A DNA stretch of 64,000 bases, from the NCBI RefSeq assembly GCF_048553715.1, contig NZ_JBLZNC010000001.1, positions 558,001 through 622,000 on the forward strand, in the 5' to 3' direction. This DNA comes from Sagittula sp048553715. GTDB lineage: Bacteria > Pseudomonadota > Alphaproteobacteria > Rhodobacterales > Rhodobacteraceae. The position numbers and the translations under genes are program-made. The notes below the pieces were generated by a model. The model saw nothing but the letters and a program-made list of their open reading frames with translations. It was not told where the DNA came from and did no database searches. Of this stretch, positions 44,788 through 52,736 are shown piece after piece (position 1 is the first letter of the stretch; each line of letters starts with the position of its first letter).

Positions 44788-45588
44788 ATGACCGACACAC
44801 AAACCGTCCAACTGACCATCAGTGACCACATTGCCGAAGTTGTTCTGAACCGCCCCCACCGAAACAACGCCGTCGACATATCTGTATTCGAAGGGCTCGC
44901 AGAAGCAGGCCAGCAGATATCCGAAAATCGGGATGTACGGGCCGTGGTTTTGCGCGGGAATGGCGATCATTTCTGCTCCGGCATCGACACCGCCCTATTC
45001 ACAAGCAATCCCGACCCAAAGTCGTTGATCGATCGCATTCTGACCCTGCCTGAGGGCGAAACGTCCAATTTCTTCCAAAAACCATGCACGATCTGGCAAG
45101 AGATAGATGTCCCCGTTATCGCGGCCCTGCATGGTGTGACCTATGGCGCTGGTTTCCAGATCGCTTTGGGTGCTGATATTCGCATCGCCTCCGCCTGCAC
45201 CCGTATGTCGGTCATGGAAATCAAATGGGGGCTGATCCCGGATATGGGCATTTCGACCACCCTGCCCCGATTGATGCGGGCCGATCTGGCCAAAGAGTTG
45301 ATCTTCACCGGTCGTATCGTCGAGGCCGACGAGGCACTGACCTTGGGATTGGTCACGCGCATCACGCAAGAGCCTGATGAGGCTGCCCATGCCCTGGCTC
45401 TGCAAATCGCGCAGAAAAATCCCGACGCGATCCGCCGTGATAAACGGTTGATGAATGAAGCGTGGACCGCGCAACGCGCAGAGGCACTTCGTTTGGAGGC
45501 CGTCTTACAGGCTGAAGTGATCGGGCAGCCGAACCAGATGGAGGCCGTCTTTGCGAACATGCAAAAACGCCCCCCGCGTTTTACCTGA
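44788..45588 (+). CDS. Enoyl-CoA hydratase/isomerase family protein
   Basis: A 266-residue crotonase with the oxyanion-hole segments HFCSGIDTALF and GVTYGAGFQIALGADIRIA. Acts on an acyl-CoA, hydrating or isomerising a double bond. The usual hydratase glutamates are only partly evident: IKWGLIPDMG holds the position of the second one as Asp-rich loop. Thus isomerase or hydrolase activity is possible. Start at ATG 44788 (GGGAGAGGAG upstream). Convergent with the thioesterase gene. Confidence 0.85.
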   Translation: MTDTQTVQLTISDHIAEVVLNRPHRNNAVDISVFEGLAEAGQQISENRDVRAVVLRGNGDHFCSGIDTALFTSNPDPKSLIDRILTLPEGETSNFFQKPCTIWQEIDVPVIAALHGVTYGAGFQIALGADIRIASACTRMSVMEIKWGLIPDMGISTTLPRLMRADLAKELIFTGRIVEADEALTLGLVTRITQEPDEAAHALALQIAQKNPDAIRRDKRLMNEAWTAQRAEALRLEAVLQAEVIGQPNQMEAVFANMQKRPPRFT

Positions 45589-45593
45589 TCCCA

Positions 45594-46016
45594 TTACCGG
45601 ACAGGTGGTATGGAATAGGTTAACGTCGCATGGGCCACTGGATCGTCGCAGCCTTCACTGGTGAGCATGACATCGATCACGGCCAGCGACTTGCCCAGCT
45701 TGAGAACACGCCCCTCCGCCAGAATATCCACGCCTGAGGCAGGTTTGCGCATGAAGTCGATCGAACAATGCAAGGTGACGGCCAGGGCCTGTTTGCCAAT
45801 GTGCATCATGACCCCGACATAGGCGGTCACATCTGCAAGGCTGAACATCGCGGGCCCGGAGACCGTCCCGCCGGGGCGTAAGTGACGCTCATCGTTGAGC
45901 AACCGCATCACGATTTCCCCCGGCGCCATACGTTCAATTGCGAACATCCCCCTGACCTGCGGGAAAACTTCTTCTAAAAAGCTTTCCATTTCCTGTTGGC
46001 CAACAACAATTTGCAT
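45594..46016 (-). CDS. PaaI-type hotdog thioesterase
   Basis: A 140-residue hotdog-fold protein with the central motif GGTVSGPAMFSLADVTAYVGV, as in PaaI/DUF4442-like acyl-CoA thioesterases. It hydrolyses acyl- or aryl-CoA thioesters, here flanked by two crotonases, so it may salvage CoA from the same substrates. Five bases separate its stop from the first crotonase; it is divergent from the second by 52 bp. Confidence 0.85.
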   Translation of the reverse strand: MQIVVGQQEMESFLEEVFPQVRGMFAIERMAPGEIVMRLLNDERHLRPGGTVSGPAMFSLADVTAYVGVMMHIGKQALAVTLHCSIDFMRKPASGVDILAEGRVLKLGKSLAVIDVMLTSEGCDDPVAHATLTYSIPPVR

Positions 46017-46068
46017 GGTCTCCTCCTCCTGTCACGACAGCTAAACCCGCCCAAACCGTGAGGACAAG

Positions 46069-46860
46069 ATGGCACTTTTGATCAGACAGGATGCAAAAGG
46101 CATCGCGCGACTGACGCTCAACAGCCCCGCGAACCTTAACGCCCTATCCGATGAGATGCTGGACGCGCTGCAATCAGAGATTGACGCATTGGCCGCTGAT
46201 CCTGCCATTCGGGTGGTGGTCCTATCTGGCGCGGGAAAGGCATTTTGTGCAGGGCATGATCTTAAGCAAATGCAGGCCGCCAGAGGCCAAACGGACAAAG
46301 GTCGTGCATATTACGCCGATCTCTTTGCACGATGTTCCCGAGTTATGCTCGGCCTGCAAAAGCTTCCACAACCTGTCATCGCGGAAGTCCACGGAATCGC
46401 CACCGCTGCGGGATGCCAATTGGTCGCAAGCTGTGACATGGCCGTTGCCGCCGACAACACGCGCTTTGGTGTAAACGGCGTCAATATTGGACTTTTCTGT
46501 TCTACCCCGATGGTGGCGTTAACCCGGAATATTCCGTGCAAGAAAGCGTTTGAAATGCTGACCACAGGGCATTTTCTGACTGCTGCAGAAGCTGCGGATC
46601 TTGGGCTGATCAACCGCGCCGTTCCGGCCAGCGAACTTGCAAACGCAACGCAGTCTCTCGCAGAAACCGTCGCCGCAAAGCTGTCCGCGGCAGTTAAGAT
46701 CGGAAAATCGGCGTTTTATGAACAACTGCCCATGTCGGCCGAGGACGCATATGCCTTTACCGGCAAAGTCATGGTGGAGAACATGCTGTGGCGGGACACA
46801 GATGAAGGGGTCTCTGCCTTCCTCGAAAAGCGCCCTCCCGACTGGTCGGACACAGACTGA
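46069..46860 (+). CDS. Enoyl-CoA hydratase
   Basis: A 263-residue crotonase-fold protein with AFCAGHDLKQMQA and EVHGIATAAGCQLVASCDMAVAA. Overall layout is that of enoyl-CoA hydratases of the EchA/domain-containing-3 type. Start at ATG 46069 after GAGGACAAG. It is only distantly similar to the crotonase at 44788, so the pair is not a recent duplication. The position is just before trmFO (50 bp), which probably reads through. Confidence 0.85.
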   Translation: MALLIRQDAKGIARLTLNSPANLNALSDEMLDALQSEIDALAADPAIRVVVLSGAGKAFCAGHDLKQMQAARGQTDKGRAYYADLFARCSRVMLGLQKLPQPVIAEVHGIATAAGCQLVASCDMAVAADNTRFGVNGVNIGLFCSTPMVALTRNIPCKKAFEMLTTGHFLTAAEAADLGLINRAVPASELANATQSLAETVAAKLSAAVKIGKSAFYEQLPMSAEDAYAFTGKVMVENMLWRDTDEGVSAFLEKRPPDWSDTD

Positions 46861-46909
46861 TCAACAAATGCCTCTTGGAAGACAGCAACGCTTCGCCTAA
46901 ATCCGCGCT

Positions 46910-48262
46910 ATGACACAGACACTTCATATCGTTGGCGGCGGAATGGCCGGATCCGAGGCCGCATGGCAGGCCGCAAACCTTGGCATTCAGGTTGTTCTGC
47001 ACGAAATGCGGCCCAAGGTGGAAACCTTTGCGCACCGCACCGGCGATCTGGGCGAGATGGTGTGCTCCAATTCCTTCCGTTCTGACGATCACGAACAGAA
47101 CGCCGTCGGGCTTCTTCATTGGGAGATGCGTCAGGCCGGCGGGCTCATCATGGACACGGCTTACGCCAACCGCCTTCCCGCCGGAGGGGCGCTGGCCGTG
47201 GATCGCGATGCGTTTTCGGCCGCGGTGACCGCAAAACTGATTAACCACCCGAACATTAAAGTATCTTACGAAGAGATTACCGACCTGCCTGACGACGGGC
47301 ATTGGATCTTCGCCACAGGTCCCCTGACATCCGAGAGCCTTGGCGGCGCCATCCAAGCCGAAACCGGCGCGGACCGTCTCGCGTTTTTCGATGCTATCGC
47401 CCCCATCGTTTACGCGGACAGCATCGATATGTCGGTCGCCTGGAAGCAGTCGCGATATGACAAGGGCGAGACCGAGGAAGAACAAAAGGCCTATATCAAC
47501 TGCCCGATGACCAAGCCGCAATACGAGGCCTTCATCGACGCGCTTCTGGCTGCCGACAAAACCGAATTCCACGAGGGTGAGACGGCGAAATATTTCGACG
47601 GCTGCCTTCCCATCGAAGTGATGGCAGAGCGCGGCCGTGAAACTTTGCGGCACGGGCCGATGAAGCCAGTCGGCCTGACAAATCCGCACGACCCCGAAAC
47701 AAAGGCCTACGCCGTGGTACAGTTGCGCCGCGACAACGCGCTTGGCACGCTGTACAATATCGTAGGCTTCCAGACAAAGATGAAGTACGGCGCACAAACA
47801 TCTGTTTTCAAAATGATTCCCGGACTGGAGGACGCTTCATTTGCGCGTTTGGGTGGCATTCACCGCAACACATTCCTCAACAGCCCGACGCTGTTGGACA
47901 GCCAGATGCGTCTGCGATCGAAACCCCATATTCGGTTTGCCGGACAGGTCACCGGCGTCGAAGGGTATGTGGAAAGCTCGGCCATGGGCCTGCTGGCCGG
48001 ACGAATGGCCGCCCATGAAATGCTCCGGGCCCCGCTCGCGGATGTGCCCCAGGATACCGCGCATGGCGCCCTGATCCATCACATCACCGGCGGCGCCGAG
48101 GCTAAGACATTCCAGCCCATGAACGTTAATTTCGGCCTGTTCCGCCCTCTTGAAGGACTCCGCGGTGGCCGTCGGGGTCGCAAAGACCGCTACAAGGCCT
48201 ATACTGATCGGGCAAAGGCATGCTGGACGGACTGGCTTGCCGCGCAAAAGGAACCGGCATGA
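46910..48262 (+). CDS. trmFO: Methylenetetrahydrofolate-tRNA-(uracil-5-)-methyltransferase TrmFO
   Basis: FAD-dependent enzyme that makes T54 in tRNA using methylene-THF. A 450-residue protein with the dinucleotide-binding start HIVGGGMAGSEAAWQAANLG, the catalytic Cys in GEMVCSNSFRS and the GGxxGVEGYVES-like region QVTGVEGYVESSAMG. TrmFO is a hallmark of alphaproteobacteria and Firmicutes that lack TrmA. ATGA overlap with the next small membrane gene. Confidence 0.95.
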   Translation: MTQTLHIVGGGMAGSEAAWQAANLGIQVVLHEMRPKVETFAHRTGDLGEMVCSNSFRSDDHEQNAVGLLHWEMRQAGGLIMDTAYANRLPAGGALAVDRDAFSAAVTAKLINHPNIKVSYEEITDLPDDGHWIFATGPLTSESLGGAIQAETGADRLAFFDAIAPIVYADSIDMSVAWKQSRYDKGETEEEQKAYINCPMTKPQYEAFIDALLAADKTEFHEGETAKYFDGCLPIEVMAERGRETLRHGPMKPVGLTNPHDPETKAYAVVQLRRDNALGTLYNIVGFQTKMKYGAQTSVFKMIPGLEDASFARLGGIHRNTFLNSPTLLDSQMRLRSKPHIRFAGQVTGVEGYVESSAMGLLAGRMAAHEMLRAPLADVPQDTAHGALIHHITGGAEAKTFQPMNVNFGLFRPLEGLRGGRRGRKDRYKAYTDRAKACWTDWLAAQKEPA

Positions 48263-48465
48263 ACTATGTCCTCGCTCTCTTTCTGCCACCCCTGTCCATT
48301 TTGCTGACCGGACGGGTGTTTGTCTCCATCGCCGTGTTTATCATCTGGGTCCCGGCGATTTTGTTTTCCGGCGGGCTGACCCATCCGATGTTTATCTTGT
48401 TGGCTTGGATCCTGATCTATCAGGCGAACGCAGATCGGCGTGCCCAGCGGTATGGTCGAGATTAA
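48259..48465 (+). CDS. YqaE/Pmp3-like small membrane protein
   Basis: A 68-residue protein with two membrane segments. The first begins LALFLPPLSILL, which carries the PMP3 signature FLPPL. Ends in a basic tail. Pmp3 relatives modulate membrane potential under stress in yeast and plants; the bacterial role is unknown. Its ATG overlaps the trmFO TGA, so it is translationally coupled, and gluQ follows 21 bp later. Confidence 0.75.
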   Translation: MNYVLALFLPPLSILLTGRVFVSIAVFIIWVPAILFSGGLTHPMFILLAWILIYQANADRRAQRYGRD

Positions 48466-48486
48466 CAAGACTACGCAACCACCTGT

Positions 48487-49356
48487 ATGATAACGCGTTT
48501 TGCCCCCAGCCCAACCGGCCCTCTCCACTTGGGCCATGCCTATTCCGCCATGTTGGCATTCGACATGGCGCAGGCAGCCGGGGGCGTTTTTCATGTGCGG
48601 ATAGATGATCTTGATCAATCAAGAAGCCGCGCCGCGTGGGAGGCCCAGATCTACGATGATCTCCACTGGCTTGGGCTGAGCTGGCCAACGCCCTGTCGTC
48701 GCGAATCCGAGCATCTGGCAGACTATGACGTCGCTTTGGATCGGCTGTGGCAGATGGGTTTGCTGTACCCTTGTCACTGCAGCCGACGGGACATTCGCGA
48801 TGCGTTAAACGCACCGCAAGAGGCGGCTGTCGGGCCGGATGGGCTGGTCTATCCCGGCACCTGCAAGCCCGCGTTCATGGGGCCCGACAGGCCTAGACCG
48901 CGTGACGTCACCTTGCGCCTCGACATGACAAAAGCCTGCGCTTTTCTAAATAACAGCAGTGATTTACGGGGCTTTCATGAAGCGATACATGCGGACCCTC
49001 GTCCGCAAATCATTGCCAACACGAAATCTCACCTTATCCAAAACGTCGGAGACGTTGTTTTGGCCCGCCGCGACATGGGCGCGGCTTACCACCTTGCGGT
49101 GGTTGTGGATGACGCGGCGCAGCTGGTTACAGACGTCGTGCGCGGCCAAGATCTGTTCGAGGCCACACGCATCCACGTTCTGCTTCAGCAGCTTTTGGGG
49201 CTTCCTACGCCGCGCTATCATCATCATATGCTGATCCGCGATGATATGGGTAAACGACTGGCGAAACGCGACGATGCCCGCGCCATCGCCACCTACCGTG
49301 ACGATGGACATACGCCCGCGGACATTCGTCGAATGGTCGGGCTTCCCGTGGCTTAA
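48487..49356 (+). CDS. gluQ: Glutamyl-Q tRNA(Asp) synthetase
   Basis: A truncated glutamyl-tRNA synthetase-like enzyme (289 residues) that attaches glutamate to queuosine-34 of tRNA-Asp. It keeps the HIGH-type motif PTGPLHLGHAYS and the zinc-like CHCSRRDI site, while the KMSKS equivalent reads GKRLAKRDDA. It lacks the anticodon-binding domain. Window context: two tRNA-Asp genes are present at the right end, a coincidence rather than an operon. Its stop overlaps the hisI stop (convergent, 4 bp). Confidence 0.93.
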   Translation: MITRFAPSPTGPLHLGHAYSAMLAFDMAQAAGGVFHVRIDDLDQSRSRAAWEAQIYDDLHWLGLSWPTPCRRESEHLADYDVALDRLWQMGLLYPCHCSRRDIRDALNAPQEAAVGPDGLVYPGTCKPAFMGPDRPRPRDVTLRLDMTKACAFLNNSSDLRGFHEAIHADPRPQIIANTKSHLIQNVGDVVLARRDMGAAYHLAVVVDDAAQLVTDVVRGQDLFEATRIHVLLQQLLGLPTPRYHHHMLIRDDMGKRLAKRDDARAIATYRDDGHTPADIRRMVGLPVA

Positions 49357-49715
49357 TCGGCCATTGGCTTCATCAGTTCGATTTCGTTACCGCTGCTGAC
49401 CGAGGTGTAAAAGCACGACCGGCGGTTCGTGTGGCAGGCTGCGCCCGTCTGACGCACCACAGCCAACAGGCAATCCCGGTCGCAGTCCAACCTGAGATCC
49501 ACCAGCTCTTGCGTGTGACCGGAGGTTTCGCCCTTGATCCAGAACGACTTCCGTGATCGAGACCAATAGGTTACGCGTCGAGTCTCAAGCGTTTTGGCAA
49601 CGCTTTCCGCGTTCATCCACGCCATCATCAGGACCTCTCCGGTGCCTTCCTGTTGGGCGATGCAGGGGATCAGGCCGCGGTCGTCGTAGACCAAACTTTC
49701 GGGATCGAAGGACAT
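49353..49715 (-). CDS. hisI: Phosphoribosyl-AMP cyclohydrolase
   Basis: A 120-residue zinc/magnesium enzyme of histidine synthesis (third step). The conserved metal Asp cluster LDCDRDCLL and the Cys residues in GAACHTNRRSCFY are intact. It begins MSFDPESLVYDDRGLIPC. The usual partner hisE is not adjacent, consistent with separate hisI and hisE in alphaproteobacteria. Confidence 0.95.
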   Translation of the reverse strand: MSFDPESLVYDDRGLIPCIAQQEGTGEVLMMAWMNAESVAKTLETRRVTYWSRSRKSFWIKGETSGHTQELVDLRLDCDRDCLLAVVRQTGAACHTNRRSCFYTSVSSGNEIELMKPMAD

Positions 49716-49790
49716 GAGGTGAAAAACCTTTTGCTTGGCAGTGTTGCAAGCCTATGTAAGAGGAACCTTCCCGAAGCGAAAGCCCACGGC

Positions 49791-50243
49791 ATGACGGCAG
49801 AAACCGATCTGATCAAATTATATTCCGGCCGGATACTGGAGTTGGCATCCAACATTCCCAACACAGGCCGGCTCGACGCGCCGGATGCAACCGTTAAGAA
49901 ACGTTCGCCGCTGTGTGGATCTACTGTGACGGTTGATCTGAACATGCGCGACGGCGTGGTCACGGACTTCGGACAGGACGTCAAAGCCTGTGCGTTAGGT
50001 CAGGCTGCGGCGTCCGTCGTCGGTGGCGCAATCGTCGGCCAAACACCCGAACAGATTCTCGCCGCGCGAGACGCCCTGCATGAGATGTTGAAACACGACG
50101 GTCCCACCCCCTCTGCACCGTTTGACGGGCTGGAGGTGCTCCGCCCCGCCAGCGCCTATAAAAACCGTCATGCGTCTATCATGCTGGCTTTGGACGCGTC
50201 TGTCGAAGCCATAAACCAGACCCAAACGGCGCAATCCGTCTGA
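49791..50243 (+). CDS. NifU/IscU-like iron-sulfur scaffold protein lacking the third cysteine
   Basis: A 150-residue protein of the NifU N-terminal/IscU family. Cysteine 1 is in SPLCGSTV and cysteine 2 in KACALGQAA. The third cluster cysteine, expected in a RHCSI-type motif near the C-terminus, is Ala here: KNRHASIMLALD. A divergent scaffold or a regulatory relative is therefore likely. Start at ATG 49791 (the upstream in-frame codon is in the hisI region). It is divergent from hisI and not linked to isc/suf genes here. Confidence 0.8.
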   Translation: MTAETDLIKLYSGRILELASNIPNTGRLDAPDATVKKRSPLCGSTVTVDLNMRDGVVTDFGQDVKACALGQAAASVVGGAIVGQTPEQILAARDALHEMLKHDGPTPSAPFDGLEVLRPASAYKNRHASIMLALDASVEAINQTQTAQSV

Positions 50244-50260
50244 AAACTCCCTAAACGATA

Positions 50261-50296
50261 AAAAAAACCGCCGCACTCCGGGACAGGAGGCGGCGG
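50261..50296 (-). terminator. Terminator of the SOS-type small gene
   Basis: On the minus strand CCGCCGCC...GCGGCGG followed by TTTTTTT. It ends transcripts from the 40-codon gene at 50417. It also faces the stop of the NifU/IscU-like gene on the other strand. Confidence 0.7.
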
Positions 50297-50416
50297 GAAA
50301 TTGCGTGCTGTTCAGAAACCAATCGGTCACAGGCAGGAAACCGAGGGGGATACAAACCAGTCGCCGGGACAAGGCGGTCTGGCGGGATTACTGACACGCA
50401 GGCAGAAAGTCGAAAC

Positions 50417-50539
50417 TCACAGAACAGAGGGAATATGCAGCGCGCCCAACAGGATAACTGCGAGGCTCAATGCCCCAAGCGCGTCCTGCCACAATTGGCC
50501 TTGTTGGCGGTTCAAGGTTGCTTTGACAGTATCGAGCAT
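50417..50539 (-). CDS. 40-residue membrane protein under LexA control; candidate SOS division inhibitor
   Basis: Too short for standard gene calls. ATG 50539, with GGAG at a 5-base spacing (ACGGAGTGACCC), stop TGA at 50417. The product has a charged N-terminus (MLDTVKATLNRQQGQLWQDA) and one membrane segment (LGALSLAVILLGALHI), ending PSVL. A promoter with an exact LexA box sits 58 bp upstream and a T7-tailed terminator follows. The whole unit stands directly after recG. In Caulobacter the SOS-induced SidA is a 29-residue single-pass membrane inhibitor of FtsW/FtsI, so a similar checkpoint role is a reasonable inference; it is not shown by homology. Confidence 0.7.
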   Translation of the reverse strand: MLDTVKATLNRQQGQLWQDALGALSLAVILLGALHIPSVL

Positions 50540-50590
50540 GGGTCACTCCGTTCCGTTTGTTAACTCTTTGTTCTCACATTAACCCCACTC

Positions 50591-50620
50591 TGTAAAGAAC
50601 TAAATGAGAACATCGATCAA
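50591..50620 (-). promoter_or_regulatory. LexA box inside the promoter of the small SOS-type gene
   Basis: Minus strand: TTGATC (50620-50615), then GTTC-TCATTTA-GTTC (50611-50597, exact alphaproteobacterial LexA pattern GTTC-N7-GTTC), then TTTACA (50596-50591). The LexA box fills the 18-base spacer, so repressor binding would block RNA polymerase. A second pair of GTTC with a 6-base spacing lies farther upstream at 50626-50639. Confidence 0.7.
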
Positions 50621-50645
50621 AAAGAGAACAAACAAGAACAGTGCG

Positions 50646-52736
50646 CTACCCCACGCCGATCAATCGGATCGCCTCATCCTGACGCATAAGCCACAGCAAC
50701 ACGCGCGCCGCCTGCCCGCGTGGGCTTTCCAGCTTCGGATCCTCCGCCAGAAGACGGCGCGCGTCCGACTGAGCAATCGCCATGAGACCGGCCTGCCGTT
50801 CCAGATCGGCGACCCTGAATTTTGGTAATCCCGATTGCGCCACACCGATCAGATCCCCGGCGCCCCGCATCTCCAGGTCGACCTCTGCAATGCGAAAGCC
50901 GTCTTCGGTCTCTCGCAGCGTGGTTAACCGTTTCAGGCCGTTTTCGGACAACGGCGGCTGATACATCAACAAACAGGTCGAGGCTGCATCCCCCCGCCCA
51001 ACGCGCCCCCGCAACTGATGGAGCTGGGCCAGACCAAAGGTTTCTGCCCGCTCAATGACCATGATCGTGGCATTGGGCACGTTCACTCCGACCTCGATCA
51101 CCGTGGTTGCGACCAAGACGCTGGTTTTCCCCGCGACGAAATCGGCCATCGCCGCGTCTTTTTCCGATGGGGGCATTTGCCCGTGAACAAGCCCTACCAC
51201 CTGATCGCCAAGCGCTGCGCGCAGCTTCTCAAACCGTGCTTCGGCCGCAATCAGATCAGAGGTTTCGCTTTCCTCGACCAAGGGGCACACCCAATAGGCC
51301 TGACGCCCTTCGGCCACAGCCTTTTTCAGGTGATCGACCACGTCTTGGGTCTTTTCGGTCGATAAAAGGGCAGTTTTGATCGGTTTGCGGCCCGGCGGCT
51401 TCTCATCCAGCACCGACACGTCCATATCGCCGTATTGCGCCAATGCCAAAGAGCGTGGGATCGGTGTCGCGGTCATGACCAGAACATCGGCGCCCGCGCC
51501 TTTCTTGCCCAACTCCAATCGCTGGCGCACCCCAAAGCGGTGCTGCTCATCCACAATCGCCAACCGCAAATCGTCAAAGACCACATCCGCCTGAAACACG
51601 GCATGCGTCCCGACCAGAATGTGAATATCCCCGCGCGCCAGAGCCTCAAGCTTGGCGCGGCGTTCCGCCCCTTTGTCGCGCCCGGTCAAAAGCTCCAGCA
51701 CCACGCCCGCGCTGGCGGCGAGGGACTGAAGACCTTCCAAATGCTGACGAGCCAGAATTTCTGTCGGCGCCATCATGACGCCCTGCCCGCCCGCCTCCAC
51801 CGCTGTGAGCAGTGCCATAAAAGCGACCAAAGTCTTGCCAGCGCCCACATCCCCCTGCAACAGACGGTTCATCTTCTCCGGCAAAGCGAGGTCGCCGGAG
51901 ATCTCTTCGATGGCACGGGTTTGTGCATTGGTCGGGCGGTACGGCAGGGACGCCAGAACGCGGTTTCGCAGGCGCCCATCCCCTTGGGTTACAATCCCGG
52001 CCCGTTTGCGTCGAGCCGCCCGCGCCAACCCGAGTGTGAGCTGATGCGCCATCAGCTCATCATAAGCCAGCCGCGCGCGATCTGGTGCGACGGGACTTAT
52101 CGCATCAAAGCTGTCGGGGCTGTGAACGGACACCAACGCATCATGCCAATTGGGCCAGTTTTCGGCCTCTTTCTGCCCGCGATCAATCCACTCTGGCAAC
52201 TCGGGAACGCGCGATTGCGCATCGGCAATGGCTTTGGTCATCACCTTCTGTGTCACGCCGCCCGTCAACGGATAGATCGGCTCGAATCGAGGCAGTGAAT
52301 TTGCGGCCCCACTGTCGATGACATGGTCGGGGTGAACCATCTGCGGCATGCCGTCGAACAGCTCGACCCGACCGGACACAATCCGTTGTTCACCCACCGG
52401 CAAAAGGCGTTTGAGATACTCGGCATTGCCGCGGAAAAACACCAACTGAAACCGGATGGCGCTATCGTCGACCTCGATACGATATGCGCCCCCACGGCTG
52501 CGCGGGGGCATATGTCGCCCGATTTCAACCGAAACCGTTAATATCGTGGGAAAATCCGCGCCAGCGACCGTGTCTCGAAGACGCCGATCCGTCACACTAT
52601 ATGGTAGAGTGTATAGTAAATCACGCGGGCTTTCGATCCCCGCGTGTGACAGGGATCGCGCCGTTTTGGGCCCTATGCCGTCCAGGACTTTGACGTCCGC
52701 AAACAGCGGCCAAAGACTCTCTGGACGTCCGCTCAT
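50646..52736 (-). CDS. recG: ATP-dependent DNA helicase RecG
   Basis: A 696-residue fork-reversal helicase. N-terminal wedge/OB domain, helicase motif I GDVGAGKT, motif II VDEQHRFGV, motif III MTATPIPR, motif VI QLHQLRGRVGR. It rescues stalled forks and processes recombination junctions. The ATG overlaps the ligA TGA (ATGA), so the two are coupled. It is followed by the LexA-regulated small membrane gene. Confidence 0.96.
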   Translation of the reverse strand: MSGRPESLWPLFADVKVLDGIGPKTARSLSHAGIESPRDLLYTLPYSVTDRRLRDTVAGADFPTILTVSVEIGRHMPPRSRGGAYRIEVDDSAIRFQLVFFRGNAEYLKRLLPVGEQRIVSGRVELFDGMPQMVHPDHVIDSGAANSLPRFEPIYPLTGGVTQKVMTKAIADAQSRVPELPEWIDRGQKEAENWPNWHDALVSVHSPDSFDAISPVAPDRARLAYDELMAHQLTLGLARAARRKRAGIVTQGDGRLRNRVLASLPYRPTNAQTRAIEEISGDLALPEKMNRLLQGDVGAGKTLVAFMALLTAVEAGGQGVMMAPTEILARQHLEGLQSLAASAGVVLELLTGRDKGAERRAKLEALARGDIHILVGTHAVFQADVVFDDLRLAIVDEQHRFGVRQRLELGKKGAGADVLVMTATPIPRSLALAQYGDMDVSVLDEKPPGRKPIKTALLSTEKTQDVVDHLKKAVAEGRQAYWVCPLVEESETSDLIAAEARFEKLRAALGDQVVGLVHGQMPPSEKDAAMADFVAGKTSVLVATTVIEVGVNVPNATIMVIERAETFGLAQLHQLRGRVGRGDAASTCLLMYQPPLSENGLKRLTTLRETEDGFRIAEVDLEMRGAGDLIGVAQSGLPKFRVADLERQAGLMAIAQSDARRLLAEDPKLESPRGQAARVLLWLMRQDEAIRLIGVG

